DNA from: UBA8529 sp964390565
GTDB taxonomy: Bacteria > Bacteroidota > Bacteroidia > Bacteroidales > Tenuifilaceae
Direction: 5' to 3'
Length of the DNA: 64,000 bases
NCBI GenBank assembly: GCA_964390565.1
Contig: CAYMII010000009.1
Location: 31,155 to 95,154 of the forward strand
A model generated the notes under the pieces. The model saw only the letters and a program-made list of their open reading frames with translations. It was not told the DNA's origin and made no database searches. Shown here one piece after another: positions 27,287 through 36,939 of the stretch. Both the position numbers and the translations under genes were made by a program. Within the stretch, counting starts at the first letter, position 1. Every line of letters starts with the position of its first letter.

Positions 27287-28084
27287 CTACCAGAATACGG
27301 TAATCAGACCATTTTGCGGAATAGCACGATAAATAATTTTAGCATCGCTTTTAGGCATTCTAATCTTGAAGTAAAGCCTATATTCAGGCACTTCAAATCT
27401 CATCATCTTTTCAAAAGCGCTGAAAGTATTTTTCTTCCTATCTGCAACATCGAACAAAAACTGGCTATAAACATCAGATGATTCCCCATTCTCTTCTTGA
27501 TAAACAAATATTCTTATACCATTATTCATCTCCAAAATGTAGTTTACTGGTTCAGAGACAGATGTATCAGGAATATATGGAACATACTCAGAAGTATCCT
27601 TAGGAGCAACCCTAACTGTTAAAGGAACCTTTTTTATAGATGCTGTATCTTTAACTATTTTTAAAGGAGATGAAAGCATTGATGAAACAGCATATGAATT
27701 TGCTTTATTAAATGCTTTACAAATTCGCATTGAGCTGATTTTTACTTTATGTACAACTACCCCTTTAATTTCGAGCATTGCAAGGCTATCCTTTAGGTTT
27801 AAAGTCATACCAATGGAATCAGATTCAGCCATTGCAACCCTTGACATCGTAAAAGCCTTTTCCTTTTGCATTTCAACAAAGGTTGAATCGGTAAAGAATT
27901 TCTCATCAATAGATGTTTTCTCTACTTGCTTATAGCTATAATTCTCATTTATCTCAGAGATTTTGCGAGAGGTGCTAATTAACGACATTACAGTGATGTA
28001 AACAATTGCACTAAAAATAAGTCCAATTAAAATCAAGAATGGAATCCTAATAGCCAAAGCGATTCTCTTTTTAGTTTTTGTCAT
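27287..28084 (-). CDS. Hypothetical membrane-anchored protein in the L,D-transpeptidase operon
   Basis: 265 residues with one N-terminal transmembrane helix (IPFLILIGLIFSAIVYITVM) and a periplasmic part of ~225 residues. The latter contains a Ser/Lys/Asp-rich middle and a beta-rich C-terminus. No known domain recognised. It is 13 bases downstream of the canonical L,D-transpeptidase gene, so a role in the same cell-wall process is likely by context only. Confidence 0.55.
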   Translation of the reverse strand: MTKTKKRIALAIRIPFLILIGLIFSAIVYITVMSLISTSRKISEINENYSYKQVEKTSIDEKFFTDSTFVEMQKEKAFTMSRVAMAESDSIGMTLNLKDSLAMLEIKGVVVHKVKISSMRICKAFNKANSYAVSSMLSSPLKIVKDTASIKKVPLTVRVAPKDTSEYVPYIPDTSVSEPVNYILEMNNGIRIFVYQEENGESSDVYSQFLFDVADRKKNTFSAFEKMMRFEVPEYRLYFKIRMPKSDAKIIYRAIPQNGLITVFW

Positions 28085-28097
28085 ACTTCAAAAAGTA

Positions 28098-28880
28098 TCA
28101 GTAAATATAAACTTTTGAACCAAAGTCTAAAGTCTTGTAAACAATCTTTAAATCCTCATCATTCAGACGAATACAGCCATGAGTGGCAGGCATACCAAGA
28201 AATCTTTTCCAGATTGTTCCATGAATCATGTAATCATTACCGATATCAAGTGCATAATCGCCTAATACACCATACTCATACCTTGAATCAGCACGAGCAG
28301 AAGGAATTGGTAATCCTTCCTCAACAAACGCCCAATCGGGTTTTACCCAAATAGGATCTACGCGCTTTGAGTTGATCTTAAACATTCCTTTGGGTGTTTG
28401 AAAAACCCAAGTTCTTGCACTATCTGAACTTACTAGCTGAATATAACTCCCAGAGCTACAAAATCCTTCACGAACAAGGGTTTTGTTTTTGTACAAATAA
28501 AAGCGATTGTTAGTTGTACTAATAATTATATAAGGTTTTACAGGATAAAAGTTCTCTAGCCTTTTAGTTACCTTTTTAAACTCTTTATCGAGTTGCGCTA
28601 TTTGCTTTTTATAAGCAGGTTGCGACATAAACTCCTGATCATTAACCTCAAACCTCACCCTACCTTTACCTAGTTCCTGAATTCCAGGTATTACATATAA
28701 AAAGAAAAGTATAGATGCTGGGATGAATAGTATTACAGCAACAATTATTAAAACAACCTTAAGTAAACGGATGTACCACTTCTTTTTAGGGTTAACTACT
28801 TCAACATCATTCGCTGTGATGCTTTCATTTAAAGGGTTATCCCCAAGTCCAGATTCGTTTAACAAACTATTTTCTTCCAT
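28098..28880 (-). CDS. L,D-transpeptidase (YkuD domain), membrane anchored
   Basis: 260 residues. A single transmembrane helix near residues 40-65 is followed by a linker and a C-terminal YkuD domain with IHGTIWKRFLGMPATHGCIRLND: the conserved HG, the S/T-H-G-C-I-R box and the nucleophilic Cys are intact. The family forms 3-3 peptidoglycan crosslinks or attaches proteins to meso-diaminopimelate. It is 9 bases downstream of the second L,D-transpeptidase gene, in one operon. Confidence 0.88.
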   Translation of the reverse strand: MEENSLLNESGLGDNPLNESITANDVEVVNPKKKWYIRLLKVVLIIVAVILFIPASILFFLYVIPGIQELGKGRVRFEVNDQEFMSQPAYKKQIAQLDKEFKKVTKRLENFYPVKPYIIISTTNNRFYLYKNKTLVREGFCSSGSYIQLVSSDSARTWVFQTPKGMFKINSKRVDPIWVKPDWAFVEEGLPIPSARADSRYEYGVLGDYALDIGNDYMIHGTIWKRFLGMPATHGCIRLNDEDLKIVYKTLDFGSKVYIY

Positions 28881-28889
28881 ATAAAAAAA

Positions 28890-29996
28890 CTATCGGCTAA
28901 GGATTTCATCAAAACTTCTTAATGATCCAACAATTGTAACGGGTGTACCTACTGATGCTAACCTATAAACAATTGCCATTTCTTTATCTTCAAGAGCAAT
29001 GCAACCTTCAGTCCAATCAACACCTTTACCCCCACTGCCGTGAATTTCAATTCCATTCCCAATCTTTGTATTACGATGGATTAGACCTTTGGACTTCTCT
29101 TTATTAAATCTAACAACATCTTCTTCATTAGGGTAATCTAACAAAAGGGCGTTGTTGTATTTGGTACCGCTATACTTATTTACAATTTTATACATTCCCT
29201 CTGGGGTTGCCTTATCGCCCATCCTTTTTTTATCACCTACCCAATTTCGACCCAGATCGCAATCGAACTCATACTTAATCTTGCCGCTATAGTAAACGTA
29301 ACATTTTCGGGAAAGTTTGTCTATAAGTATAGAATAATTTTGATTGTTTTTTGAATCTTTGATTGTTTGACTTGCCCACTTTTTCCATTGCGAAAAAAAC
29401 TTAAAATACTGCTCAAGCCCGTTGTATGCTTCATCATACGAGTTATTCAGCAAAACTTCAGCACTACTTATTTTTTTATTAGCAGGAATATATTGTCCTT
29501 TATTATAATCTATTTCAGCCTCTTTGAGCTGCAGTTTTCCTTTTGATATGTCCTTCCGTGTGGAATTTGGCAGAGGATACCTATTAAAGTAAGTATCAAT
29601 ATCGTTTATAATATTATTTAACTTGCGAATCCTCTCTTTTAACTTAACCTTAAAAGAGCTTGTACTCTGATTTGAGTAATCAATGGCTTGCTTTGATTTA
29701 ATTGTTGATAATCTTGAAAAACGAGCAACTTTATCGTACGATCTAAAGTATATAAATTTCGCATTCTCCTTTTGCCAACAATTCATAGCTGAGTCAAAGT
29801 TTATCTTTGCCTCATTATAATACTCCTTTGAATAGGTATCGGCTTTACTTTTAAAGGCTTTAGCTAACGAAATCCTAGCATTCTCAATGTCCTTTACAGG
29901 TGGTTTGGGAATGTAGCTAATTAACAGGTAAACAATAAGAGCAAGAAGACCTGCTGTAGTAAAAAAAATAATTAATCTGATATAAATCCTTTTCAT
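28890..29996 (-). CDS. L,D-transpeptidase with N-terminal helical domain (GCIAL variant)
   Basis: 368 residues: signal anchor (residues ~7-28), about 190 residues of helical repeats (ARISLAKAFKSKADTYSKEYYNEAK), then a YkuD domain with EIHGSGGKGVDWTEGCIALED. The Cys is present but the usual S/T-H-G-C-I-R is T-E-G-C-I-A, a known variant subgroup. The helical region resembles the adjacent lipoprotein (30076-30666) in its spacing of Ala, Tyr and Glu. First gene of the operon; the terminator of the upstream lipoprotein lies just before it. Confidence 0.85.
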   Translation of the reverse strand: MKRIYIRLIIFFTTAGLLALIVYLLISYIPKPPVKDIENARISLAKAFKSKADTYSKEYYNEAKINFDSAMNCWQKENAKFIYFRSYDKVARFSRLSTIKSKQAIDYSNQSTSSFKVKLKERIRKLNNIINDIDTYFNRYPLPNSTRKDISKGKLQLKEAEIDYNKGQYIPANKKISSAEVLLNNSYDEAYNGLEQYFKFFSQWKKWASQTIKDSKNNQNYSILIDKLSRKCYVYYSGKIKYEFDCDLGRNWVGDKKRMGDKATPEGMYKIVNKYSGTKYNNALLLDYPNEEDVVRFNKEKSKGLIHRNTKIGNGIEIHGSGGKGVDWTEGCIALEDKEMAIVYRLASVGTPVTIVGSLRSFDEILSR

Positions 29997-30020
29997 CTCA
30001 ATCCTTCCGCATTCCTACAA

Positions 30021-30047
30021 AAATCCCCGGGGATTTCCCGGGGATTT
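30021..30047 (-). terminator. Strong terminator of the helical lipoprotein gene
   Basis: Perfect 11-base arms AAATCCCCGGG / CCCGGGGATTT with a 5-base loop and, on the minus strand, a following T run. It separates the lipoprotein from the downstream L,D-transpeptidase operon, perhaps with partial read-through. Confidence 0.88.
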
Positions 30048-30075
30048 TAATATTAATAAAGTAGCAATCTACTTA

Positions 30076-30666
30076 TTATCTTCTAACTTTAGCAATAGCA
30101 TCTTTTAACTCAGTGTTGATGCCAGTAGCTCTTTCTTTAGCAGCTTTAATTTTGTTTAAAGCGTCCATGTAAGTGCCTTTGTCATAAGAAGCTTGAGCTT
30201 CAACAACAGCTGCATCAATAGTAGCCATTTCGGTTTTGATTTGCTCTAGAACAGCAGCAGCATCTTTACCTCTTGGAGCTTTTTTGAAAAGTTTAGCGTT
30301 CTCTTCAATAACTGTTTTGATGTCAGTTAAAGTAGTTTCAACTTCTTTTTTAACTTCTTCTTTCTTAACTGCTGTGTTAGCAACTAAACCGTTGGTTTGA
30401 GTTAATAAAGCTTCAAGTTTTAATTTAGCAGGACCAAATTTCTTGAAAAGTTTTGATTTTTGAACTTCAACATCAGCCATGATAGCTTTCATTGAATCTT
30501 GAACAGCAGCAAATTCAGTTGGAAGATAAACACCAGCTTCAACTTTTGCAGCGCTGTCGATAGCTACGTTAACAGCATCAATCTCAGCTTGAGGTACTTT
30601 ACCACAGCTTGAAAGGAAAGCAACCATAGCGATAGCTGCGATACCCATTAAAATTTTGTTCTTCAT
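30076..30666 (-). CDS. Alpha-helical, Lys/Ala-rich lipoprotein
   Basis: 196 residues. A lipoprotein signal (MVAFLSSC) is followed by an almost wholly alpha-helical, Ala/Lys/Glu-rich chain. Segments such as AAKVEAGVYLPTEFAAVQDSM and AQASYDKGTYMDALNKIKAA resemble DUF4398-like helical repeats. The C-terminus is basic (AIAKVRR). A long AT-rich leader, a TACATTTG -7 motif and a strong terminator suggest high expression as a single gene. Next to two L,D-transpeptidase genes, it is a candidate envelope tether. Function not proven. Confidence 0.65.
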   Translation of the reverse strand: MKNKILMGIAAIAMVAFLSSCGKVPQAEIDAVNVAIDSAAKVEAGVYLPTEFAAVQDSMKAIMADVEVQKSKLFKKFGPAKLKLEALLTQTNGLVANTAVKKEEVKKEVETTLTDIKTVIEENAKLFKKAPRGKDAAAVLEQIKTEMATIDAAVVEAQASYDKGTYMDALNKIKAAKERATGINTELKDAIAKVRR

Positions 30667-30745
30667 TGTTTGTTTTTTTTAAAATACTTAGGTTTGTTTT
30701 CTACTTATGGAGTTAATTAAATAATCAATCCAATTAAATACGGTG

Positions 30746-30753
30746 CAAATGTA
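30746..30753 (-). promoter_or_regulatory. Candidate -7 element (TACATTTG) of the helical lipoprotein gene
   Basis: Minus-strand match to TAnnTTTG, 80 bases upstream of the ATG, within an AT-rich leader. No TTG at the normal distance. Confidence 0.4.
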
Positions 30754-30896
30754 TATATATTTAAAGAAAAAACCATGATTTTTTAATTAAAATTTATACA
30801 CTTTTCTTACCTAATGATACATAATAAATTATATATCAACACAATAAGAGATTAAAAAAGGATTAAAATTTTATTAACAAATCATTAAAAAAATAA

Positions 30897-30920
30897 AAAA
30901 TGGCTCCTAAAAGCCATTTT
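30897..30920 (-). terminator. Terminator of the Band 7 gene
   Basis: Arms AAAATGGCT / AGCCATTTT with a 6-base loop; the minus strand then reads into a T-rich tract. Confidence 0.8.
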
Positions 30921-30943
30921 CCATAAATATCTAATAAAAAGAA

Positions 30944-31870
30944 TTACTGTTTCTTATTTTCATTAGTTTTCATGATGCCCATAAGTTGCTGTACGGTTTT
31001 TTGCATTCCTTCGCTCGATCCATCAAGGAATATAACGTTGCCTTTACCAGTTTCAGCAAAATGCTTGATTGCTTCTGTCCACATCGAGAAAAGAAGGAAG
31101 GATGAATCAAGATTAGCATCAGTCATTTCTTTGGCTGCATTTGCCATACCTTTTGCCATTTCTTCGCGGAACATTGCAATACCTTGTCCTCTCATTGTCG
31201 CAGCATCGCGCTCAGCTGAGGCAGATATCTTAATTGCATTACCTTCAGCCTCCGCTGCTTTAGTTTTAGTAATAAGCAATGCCTGACCTTCGTTTTCAGC
31301 AGCAGCTTTTAGATTGTTCGAAGCAACAACCTTTGCCATTGATGTTAAAATTTCTTTGTCAAAAGTGATATCATTAAGCTGAAGGTCAATCAGATGATAC
31401 CCCCACTGCTCTAGAGTTTGGTCAAGATGGAGCTTTACCTCAAGAACAATCTCAGTTCTTAGACCAAGAATCTCAGCCTGTTTTTTTGTTGCAACATAGC
31501 TACGAATAGTACCTTCAATAGTTCTTATAAGTGCTTGCATCAGGTTTCTTTCATCGATAAACTTAAAAGCTGCGTTTTTAATTGTCTCTTCATCCTGATT
31601 AATAACACTATACAAAACCATTGCCTTAAAGTATACATTAGCTTGATCTTGTGTTACTGCTTGGAATTCAAGTTCAACAGAGCGATTCTGAATTGAAATT
31701 CTTCTGTAGATTACTTCAAACAATGGAATCTTAAAATTTAAGCCAGGTCCCATTACGCGACGATATTTACCGAAAATTGTAATTACGGCAACATATCCTT
31801 GGCGCACTGTTACAAAACTCGACAACAAAATGATTAAGACTGCTGCAATAATGATAAATGGTGTGTACAT
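30944..31870 (-). CDS. SPFH/Band 7 (stomatin-like) membrane protein
   Basis: 308 residues. One N-terminal membrane helix is followed by the Band 7 start VRQGYVAVITIFGKYRRVMGPGL and a conserved helical stretch rich in Glu/Ala (AAAENEGQALLITKTKAAEAEG). SPFH proteins form membrane-bound oligomeric cages and often regulate proteases or membrane domains. No NfeD partner is adjacent. Confidence 0.88.
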   Translation of the reverse strand: MYTPFIIIAAVLIILLSSFVTVRQGYVAVITIFGKYRRVMGPGLNFKIPLFEVIYRRISIQNRSVELEFQAVTQDQANVYFKAMVLYSVINQDEETIKNAAFKFIDERNLMQALIRTIEGTIRSYVATKKQAEILGLRTEIVLEVKLHLDQTLEQWGYHLIDLQLNDITFDKEILTSMAKVVASNNLKAAAENEGQALLITKTKAAEAEGNAIKISASAERDAATMRGQGIAMFREEMAKGMANAAKEMTDANLDSSFLLFSMWTEAIKHFAETGKGNVIFLDGSSEGMQKTVQQLMGIMKTNENKKQ

Positions 31871-31967
31871 ACTATTATTGTTTAATTGGTTTAATATCCT
31901 ATAAAGATATACAATAATTAGGGATTCTTATCACAAGAACTCCAGAAGTTAAAACATCAAATTTTCA

Positions 31968-33230
31968 TTAACTAATGAAACTTATGAAAAGCATTATATT
32001 CAAAACGGTTACAATTGCACCTATTACATAGATAAGTGTTTTTGTAAATAGTGTGTTTTTGTATTTACCCATCACTTTCTCCGAAGAGGTTAACTTAACC
32101 TGCAGAAAAATTGTAATGGGAAGCTGAATGCTCAAAACCATCTGTGAAATAATTAGCCCGTTGAAAGGGTTAGATATTATAAGGATAATTAGAAATGCAA
32201 TAACTAATGATATTGCAACTCCTAACCGAGAGTGATTGTCTTTAATATCATAAGGTTCTTTGTACATCCCCGCAAATATGGAACCAGCGGCCATTCCAGA
32301 AGTAATAGTTGAAGCAATGCCAGCAAAAAGCAACGCAACTGCAAATATTACAGCAGCATTACCTCCAACTAATGGCTCAAGGAGCTGATTTGCTTGCTGC
32401 AATTCGGTTACCTGCACATTGTTTTTGTGAAATGTAGCAGCCGCAAGCAAAATCATTGCGCTATTGATTGCCCAACCAATTAGCATCGAAAAGAGGGTAT
32501 CAAGGAACTCAAACTTCAGCTGCTTTTTAATAACTTTATCATCCTGCAAATTCCATTGCCTACTTTGTATTATCTCAGAGTGCAGGAATAAGTTATGAGG
32601 CATAACTACAGCACCGAGAACGCTCATAATTATTATCATTGAACCATCGGGGAATGTTGGAGTAACCCAAGATGTTATAGCGGTATTCCAATCTATATTA
32701 ACTAGTGATAATTCGTATATAAAGGATAATCCTATGATTGATACAAAAGCGATTATCCACTTCTCAATAACCCTATAAGAATTTGTGTAAAGCATAATTC
32801 CCACAAAAATTAAAACCATAAACGCTCCGGCTCTAATTGGAATATCGAAAAGCATATTAAGCGCAATTGCACCGCCAAGTATTTCGGCCAAAGAAGTTGA
32901 AATAGATGCCAGCATGGCCGAGCCTAATACCAAGTTTGAATACCTAGGCTTAAGATGAATACTTGCAGCCTCTGAAAGACAAAGACCAGATGCAATACCG
33001 AGATGTGCAACGTTATGCTGAAGAATAATCAGCATAAAAGTAGAAAAGGTAACCATCCAAAGCAACGAGTAACCGAAATCGGATCCGGCCGCTAAGTTCG
33101 ACGCCCAATTACCCGGATCAATAAAACCAACCGTTACAAGCAACCCTGGTCCAATAAACTTGAATATTTCTTCACCGCCAAATCTAGGGCGATACCCCTT
33201 AGCATCAATCTTTTTAATAAAATCAAACAT
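31968..33230 (-). CDS. mntH: Nramp-family divalent metal transporter
   Basis: 420 residues, about eleven helices. The metal-binding motif of helix 1 is intact (GFIDPGNWASN, D-P-G-N), as is the helix 6 motif MPHNLFLHS. MntH imports Mn2+ or Fe2+ with protons. It is divergent from the propeller-phosphatase gene, with 255 AT-rich bases between. No metal-regulator operator or riboswitch was recognised. Confidence 0.93.
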   Translation of the reverse strand: MFDFIKKIDAKGYRPRFGGEEIFKFIGPGLLVTVGFIDPGNWASNLAAGSDFGYSLLWMVTFSTFMLIILQHNVAHLGIASGLCLSEAASIHLKPRYSNLVLGSAMLASISTSLAEILGGAIALNMLFDIPIRAGAFMVLIFVGIMLYTNSYRVIEKWIIAFVSIIGLSFIYELSLVNIDWNTAITSWVTPTFPDGSMIIIMSVLGAVVMPHNLFLHSEIIQSRQWNLQDDKVIKKQLKFEFLDTLFSMLIGWAINSAMILLAAATFHKNNVQVTELQQANQLLEPLVGGNAAVIFAVALLFAGIASTITSGMAAGSIFAGMYKEPYDIKDNHSRLGVAISLVIAFLIILIISNPFNGLIISQMVLSIQLPITIFLQVKLTSSEKVMGKYKNTLFTKTLIYVIGAIVTVLNIMLFISFIS

Positions 33231-33491
33231 TTTCTTTTAAATATTTGTTTGTAAAGCAATCAAAACTAGCAAATTGTTTAATTACATAGTAAAATAATTT
33301 TCAAATTGTATTAAATTTCGCAATCTCATACTGTTGTTAATTATTTGCAAAACAATAAACATAAAGACAAAAGCCTTCGTATAATTTAACGCTTAGGGAA
33401 AGTGAAATTAAATTTTTGATAAAAAAACTCATCATTTTCCCTTTTATTGCTTGAAAAATTGATATATTGTTTCGTGTTTTGAAAGGTGCGT

Positions 33492-36400
33492 ATGAGATAT
33501 AGGGTCTTTACTCTTTTTACATTTATTCTACTAACGATATCATTCCTGCCTAACTTGTTGGCTCAAGAGTTAGGACGTTATCCTATTTTCAATTTTAATC
33601 ACCGCGATTATGCTGGGCACTCTCAAAACTGGGCAATTGTCCAAGATCAAAGAGGATTGATTTATGTTGCAAACAACATTGGGGTTATTGAGTACGATGG
33701 CAGCGACTGGAGACATATTTCAATAAATGGTGCTTTGGCGCGTTGCCTCGATATTGATAACGAAGGACGCATATGGGTTGGAGGACAAGATGAAATTGGA
33801 TATCTTGCCGCAGACTCAACCACATCGTTAAAATATTTTTCGCTAACCAGCAAAATCAACCCTAGCTATTTACCATTAGGATTAGTACGTCAAGTTTTTG
33901 CAACCAAAGAAGGTGTTTATTTCAGCTCAAACAAGTGCCTATTGTTGGTTAAAGGCGATGAAATAAAAAACTGGAAACCCAAAACCTACTTTCATCGAAC
34001 GTTTTTTGCAAACGATATACTTTATGTTAACCAACCAGAATATGGGTTAACCTTTATGCAACACGATTCACTTAAGCCAGCAACAGGAACTGACTGTTTA
34101 ACAAAAAAATTAATTTATTCCATTCAACCCTTCAACACTAAAAAACTATTAATAGGAACTCAATCCGATGGGCTTTACTTATACGATTTAGCTGCATTAA
34201 GGCAAGATACCATTATTAATAAAGACTCAATTATTACCAGATTTAAGATCCAAGAAGATGACTTTCTTCTGAAGAATTTGATTTACAATAGCGTTCAACT
34301 CCCAAACGGAGAAACGGCTTTAGGTACATCAAGAGGTGGTGTCATTATCATCGATAAAAAAGGTAAAACAAAAAGGAAAATTAATCTTGAATCAAACTTA
34401 CAGGATGAATCTGTCTGGAACCTTTACCTCGACAACCAGAACAATCTTTGGATGGCGCTTAACAATGGGGTATCTTATACAAATATAAGTTCACCCCTTA
34501 CCTATTTTGATGATAAAATGGGCTTAAAAGGGTCTGTCCAATCGTTAGTTAGGTACAATAATTCTCTTTATATCTCCACTAGCGTTGGTGTTTCACGAAA
34601 AATCGAAAAGGGATTTCAAGAAATAAAAGACTTCAATAAGTACTCCAATAGGCTAGCCGTAATCTATTCAAGCGACAATAAAGCCTTTCTTTTTGCTGGC
34701 ACAACCGATGGGATTTATCAAATTACAGATGACAAGGCGAAGAAAATTGGCTCTTATAAAAATACATGCTATTCTTTCATTAACTCAAAACTCTTCCCAA
34801 ACATTGTTTATGCTGGGTTGAATGATGGAGTAGGTATTTTACGCTACCAGCAGGGCGAGTGGGTATTGCTTGGGAAAATTGAAGGTACAAAGGGTCAGGT
34901 TTATTCATTAGCAGAAGATTCAGAAGGCCGATTATGGTACTCGCATCGTTATAAAGGAGTAAATAGATGTAACATTGTAAACCCATACCAACTTGCGGCA
35001 GATCAGTTAATGTCGTACCACCAACTTCCATTTTCTCCAAAATGCGATGATATGTCGATTTTGCAAATAGATGGGAGCATAAAGGTTTCAACAGACAAAG
35101 GTCTTTGTCGTTATGATGCCAAAGCCGATATATTTGTACCCGATTCATGCTTAGGATTAGAATTTGCCGATGGTTCAACGGGGATCAGAATTCTAAATCA
35201 AGATAAAAGGGGCAATCTTTGGTTCGAAGCATATAAAACTAATCCCAACAGATGGCTCGAAAGAGCATCAAAGTTTCCAGATAACACATATCGACGAATA
35301 CCTGCTCAATTTAGGGTTATCCCTGATATGATTTTTAATGATGTGCTCAGCGAGGATAATGATATCAACTGGATTGCATCATACGACGGGCTATACAGGT
35401 ATGATGGAGTGATTGAAAGCGAAAAACAATCAATTATTAAACTCTTAATAAGACGAGTTACAACTAATAATGCAAAACAGGTTTTTAATGGTGCACTACC
35501 TTTGCAAAAAAACACATTAGGTTATCGAAGCACGAATTTCTCGCCAACAAATACGTCAAAACAAAAATTCAACAGCTGGGACAACTCAATCATTTTCTAC
35601 TTCTCGTCTCCTTTCTTTGGGCAAAACCAAAAAATTAGGTATAGTTTCATACTTGAAGGTTATGACAATAGCTGGAGCGAATGGACTGCAGATCAGAAGA
35701 AAGAATACACTAACCTACCTTCGGGCGACTACAAGTTTATTGTAAAAGCAAGGAATGTTTTCGAAAACGAAAGTCCCATTGCTTCTTACTCTTTTACAAT
35801 TAAACGTCCTTGGTACAAATCCCCCGCCTCATTCATTCTATACTTACTAATAATCGCTATAATAATCTGGGTTTATGTAGCAATTAAAACAAACCTTCTA
35901 AAGAGTTCAAACCTAAGATTGCAAGCTTTAGTAAAAGAGCGAACCAAAGATTTAATTCTTTACCAAGAGGAGATTATTGAGAAAAACGAGGAGTTGATGC
36001 AGCAAAAAGAGGAGATGCAAGTTCAACGCGATGAATTACACGAACAAAACAGACAAACCGCAGCAAGCCTCGAGTATGCCAAAACTATTCAGCAAGCCAT
36101 ACTCCCAGATCTTGATTCTTTAAATGACGTACTCGAACATTTTGTACTTTATCGGCCCAAGGATGTTGTATCTGGTGATTTTTATTGGGTTTCGCGAATA
36201 CCTGCAAAATCAAAACAAGGAGAAAAAATCTTTGTCGCTGTTGTTGACTGTACAGGACATGGTGTTCCTGGAGCATTTATGTCGATGATTGGCAGCAGAC
36301 TACTTAGTGAAATAGTAAATGAGAAGAAGATATATAATCCAGCCGATATTTTAGCAGAACTAGACAACTCTGTAAATCAAGCGTTAAGACAAGATGTTAG

Positions 36401-36845
36401 CGAAAGCTTCGATGGCATGGATGCTTGTATTTGCTTAATCGAGCATAAAATTGCAAACCAGTTCATTGTAACCTTTGCTGGGGCAAATAGAATGCTTTAC
36501 TTCTATCAAAATGGAACCCATAAGATTCAATCGTTAAGAGGAAATCGTAAAACAATAGGGGGCATTATGCCTGATGTTGATCCCGAGTTTGTCAACACTC
36601 GAATTTATCTCAGTCCCGGAGATATGATTATTCTCAATTCTGATGGAATTGTTGATCAAAATAATGAGAGCCGGAAAAAATACACAGCAACCCGTTTCCA
36701 ATCATCTATCCTAGCGAAGATTGATAAATCAATGAAAGTTATTGGTGAAAAAGTCGCCAAAGATTTTGACCAATTTAAAGGTAACACTTTCCAACGTGAT
36801 GATATCACCGTTTTAGGCCTTCGTTTCCGCGAAGAAAATGAATAA
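33492..36845 (+). CDS. Membrane sensor: two-component-type beta-propeller fused to SpoIIE-like PP2C phosphatase
   Basis: 1117 residues from ATG 33492 (GTG two codons earlier is possible). Signal peptide, then ~650 residues of propeller repeats (for example DEGRIWVGGQDEIGYL, DNQNNLWMALNNGVSY), a Y_Y_Y domain with YDNSWSEWT, a transmembrane helix near residue 790, a coiled coil of ~70 residues, and a SpoIIE domain (VSGDFYWV, VVDCTGHGVPGAFMS, NSDGIVDQ). It is built like a Bacteroidota hybrid sensor but ends in a Ser/Thr phosphatase. Likely targets are anti-anti-sigma-type proteins, none of which is nearby. Confidence 0.88.
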   Translation: MRYRVFTLFTFILLTISFLPNLLAQELGRYPIFNFNHRDYAGHSQNWAIVQDQRGLIYVANNIGVIEYDGSDWRHISINGALARCLDIDNEGRIWVGGQDEIGYLAADSTTSLKYFSLTSKINPSYLPLGLVRQVFATKEGVYFSSNKCLLLVKGDEIKNWKPKTYFHRTFFANDILYVNQPEYGLTFMQHDSLKPATGTDCLTKKLIYSIQPFNTKKLLIGTQSDGLYLYDLAALRQDTIINKDSIITRFKIQEDDFLLKNLIYNSVQLPNGETALGTSRGGVIIIDKKGKTKRKINLESNLQDESVWNLYLDNQNNLWMALNNGVSYTNISSPLTYFDDKMGLKGSVQSLVRYNNSLYISTSVGVSRKIEKGFQEIKDFNKYSNRLAVIYSSDNKAFLFAGTTDGIYQITDDKAKKIGSYKNTCYSFINSKLFPNIVYAGLNDGVGILRYQQGEWVLLGKIEGTKGQVYSLAEDSEGRLWYSHRYKGVNRCNIVNPYQLAADQLMSYHQLPFSPKCDDMSILQIDGSIKVSTDKGLCRYDAKADIFVPDSCLGLEFADGSTGIRILNQDKRGNLWFEAYKTNPNRWLERASKFPDNTYRRIPAQFRVIPDMIFNDVLSEDNDINWIASYDGLYRYDGVIESEKQSIIKLLIRRVTTNNAKQVFNGALPLQKNTLGYRSTNFSPTNTSKQKFNSWDNSIIFYFSSPFFGQNQKIRYSFILEGYDNSWSEWTADQKKEYTNLPSGDYKFIVKARNVFENESPIASYSFTIKRPWYKSPASFILYLLIIAIIIWVYVAIKTNLLKSSNLRLQALVKERTKDLILYQEEIIEKNEELMQQKEEMQVQRDELHEQNRQTAASLEYAKTIQQAILPDLDSLNDVLEHFVLYRPKDVVSGDFYWVSRIPAKSKQGEKIFVAVVDCTGHGVPGAFMSMIGSRLLSEIVNEKKIYNPADILAELDNSVNQALRQDVSESFDGMDACICLIEHKIANQFIVTFAGANRMLYFYQNGTHKIQSLRGNRKTIGGIMPDVDPEFVNTRIYLSPGDMIILNSDGIVDQNNESRKKYTATRFQSSILAKIDKSMKVIGEKVAKDFDQFKGNTFQRDDITVLGLRFREENE

Positions 36846-36939
36846 TCAAATTTCTTTAATTAACAGCTAAATGGGCAATTAAACCTATCCTGAAGTTTGC
36901 TGTCGTACCCTTATATATTAATAACCAAATAAATAAAAC

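Noticed and set aside
33231..33485. Possible manganese riboswitch upstream of mntH
   Set aside because: AT-rich with no yybP-ykoY-like conserved core; nothing beyond an isolated TAGTTTTG -7-like motif was seen.
34780..35178. 132-codon antisense frame in the propeller sensor gene
   Set aside because: No recognisable protein features and it lies wholly within a strongly coding frame on the other strand.
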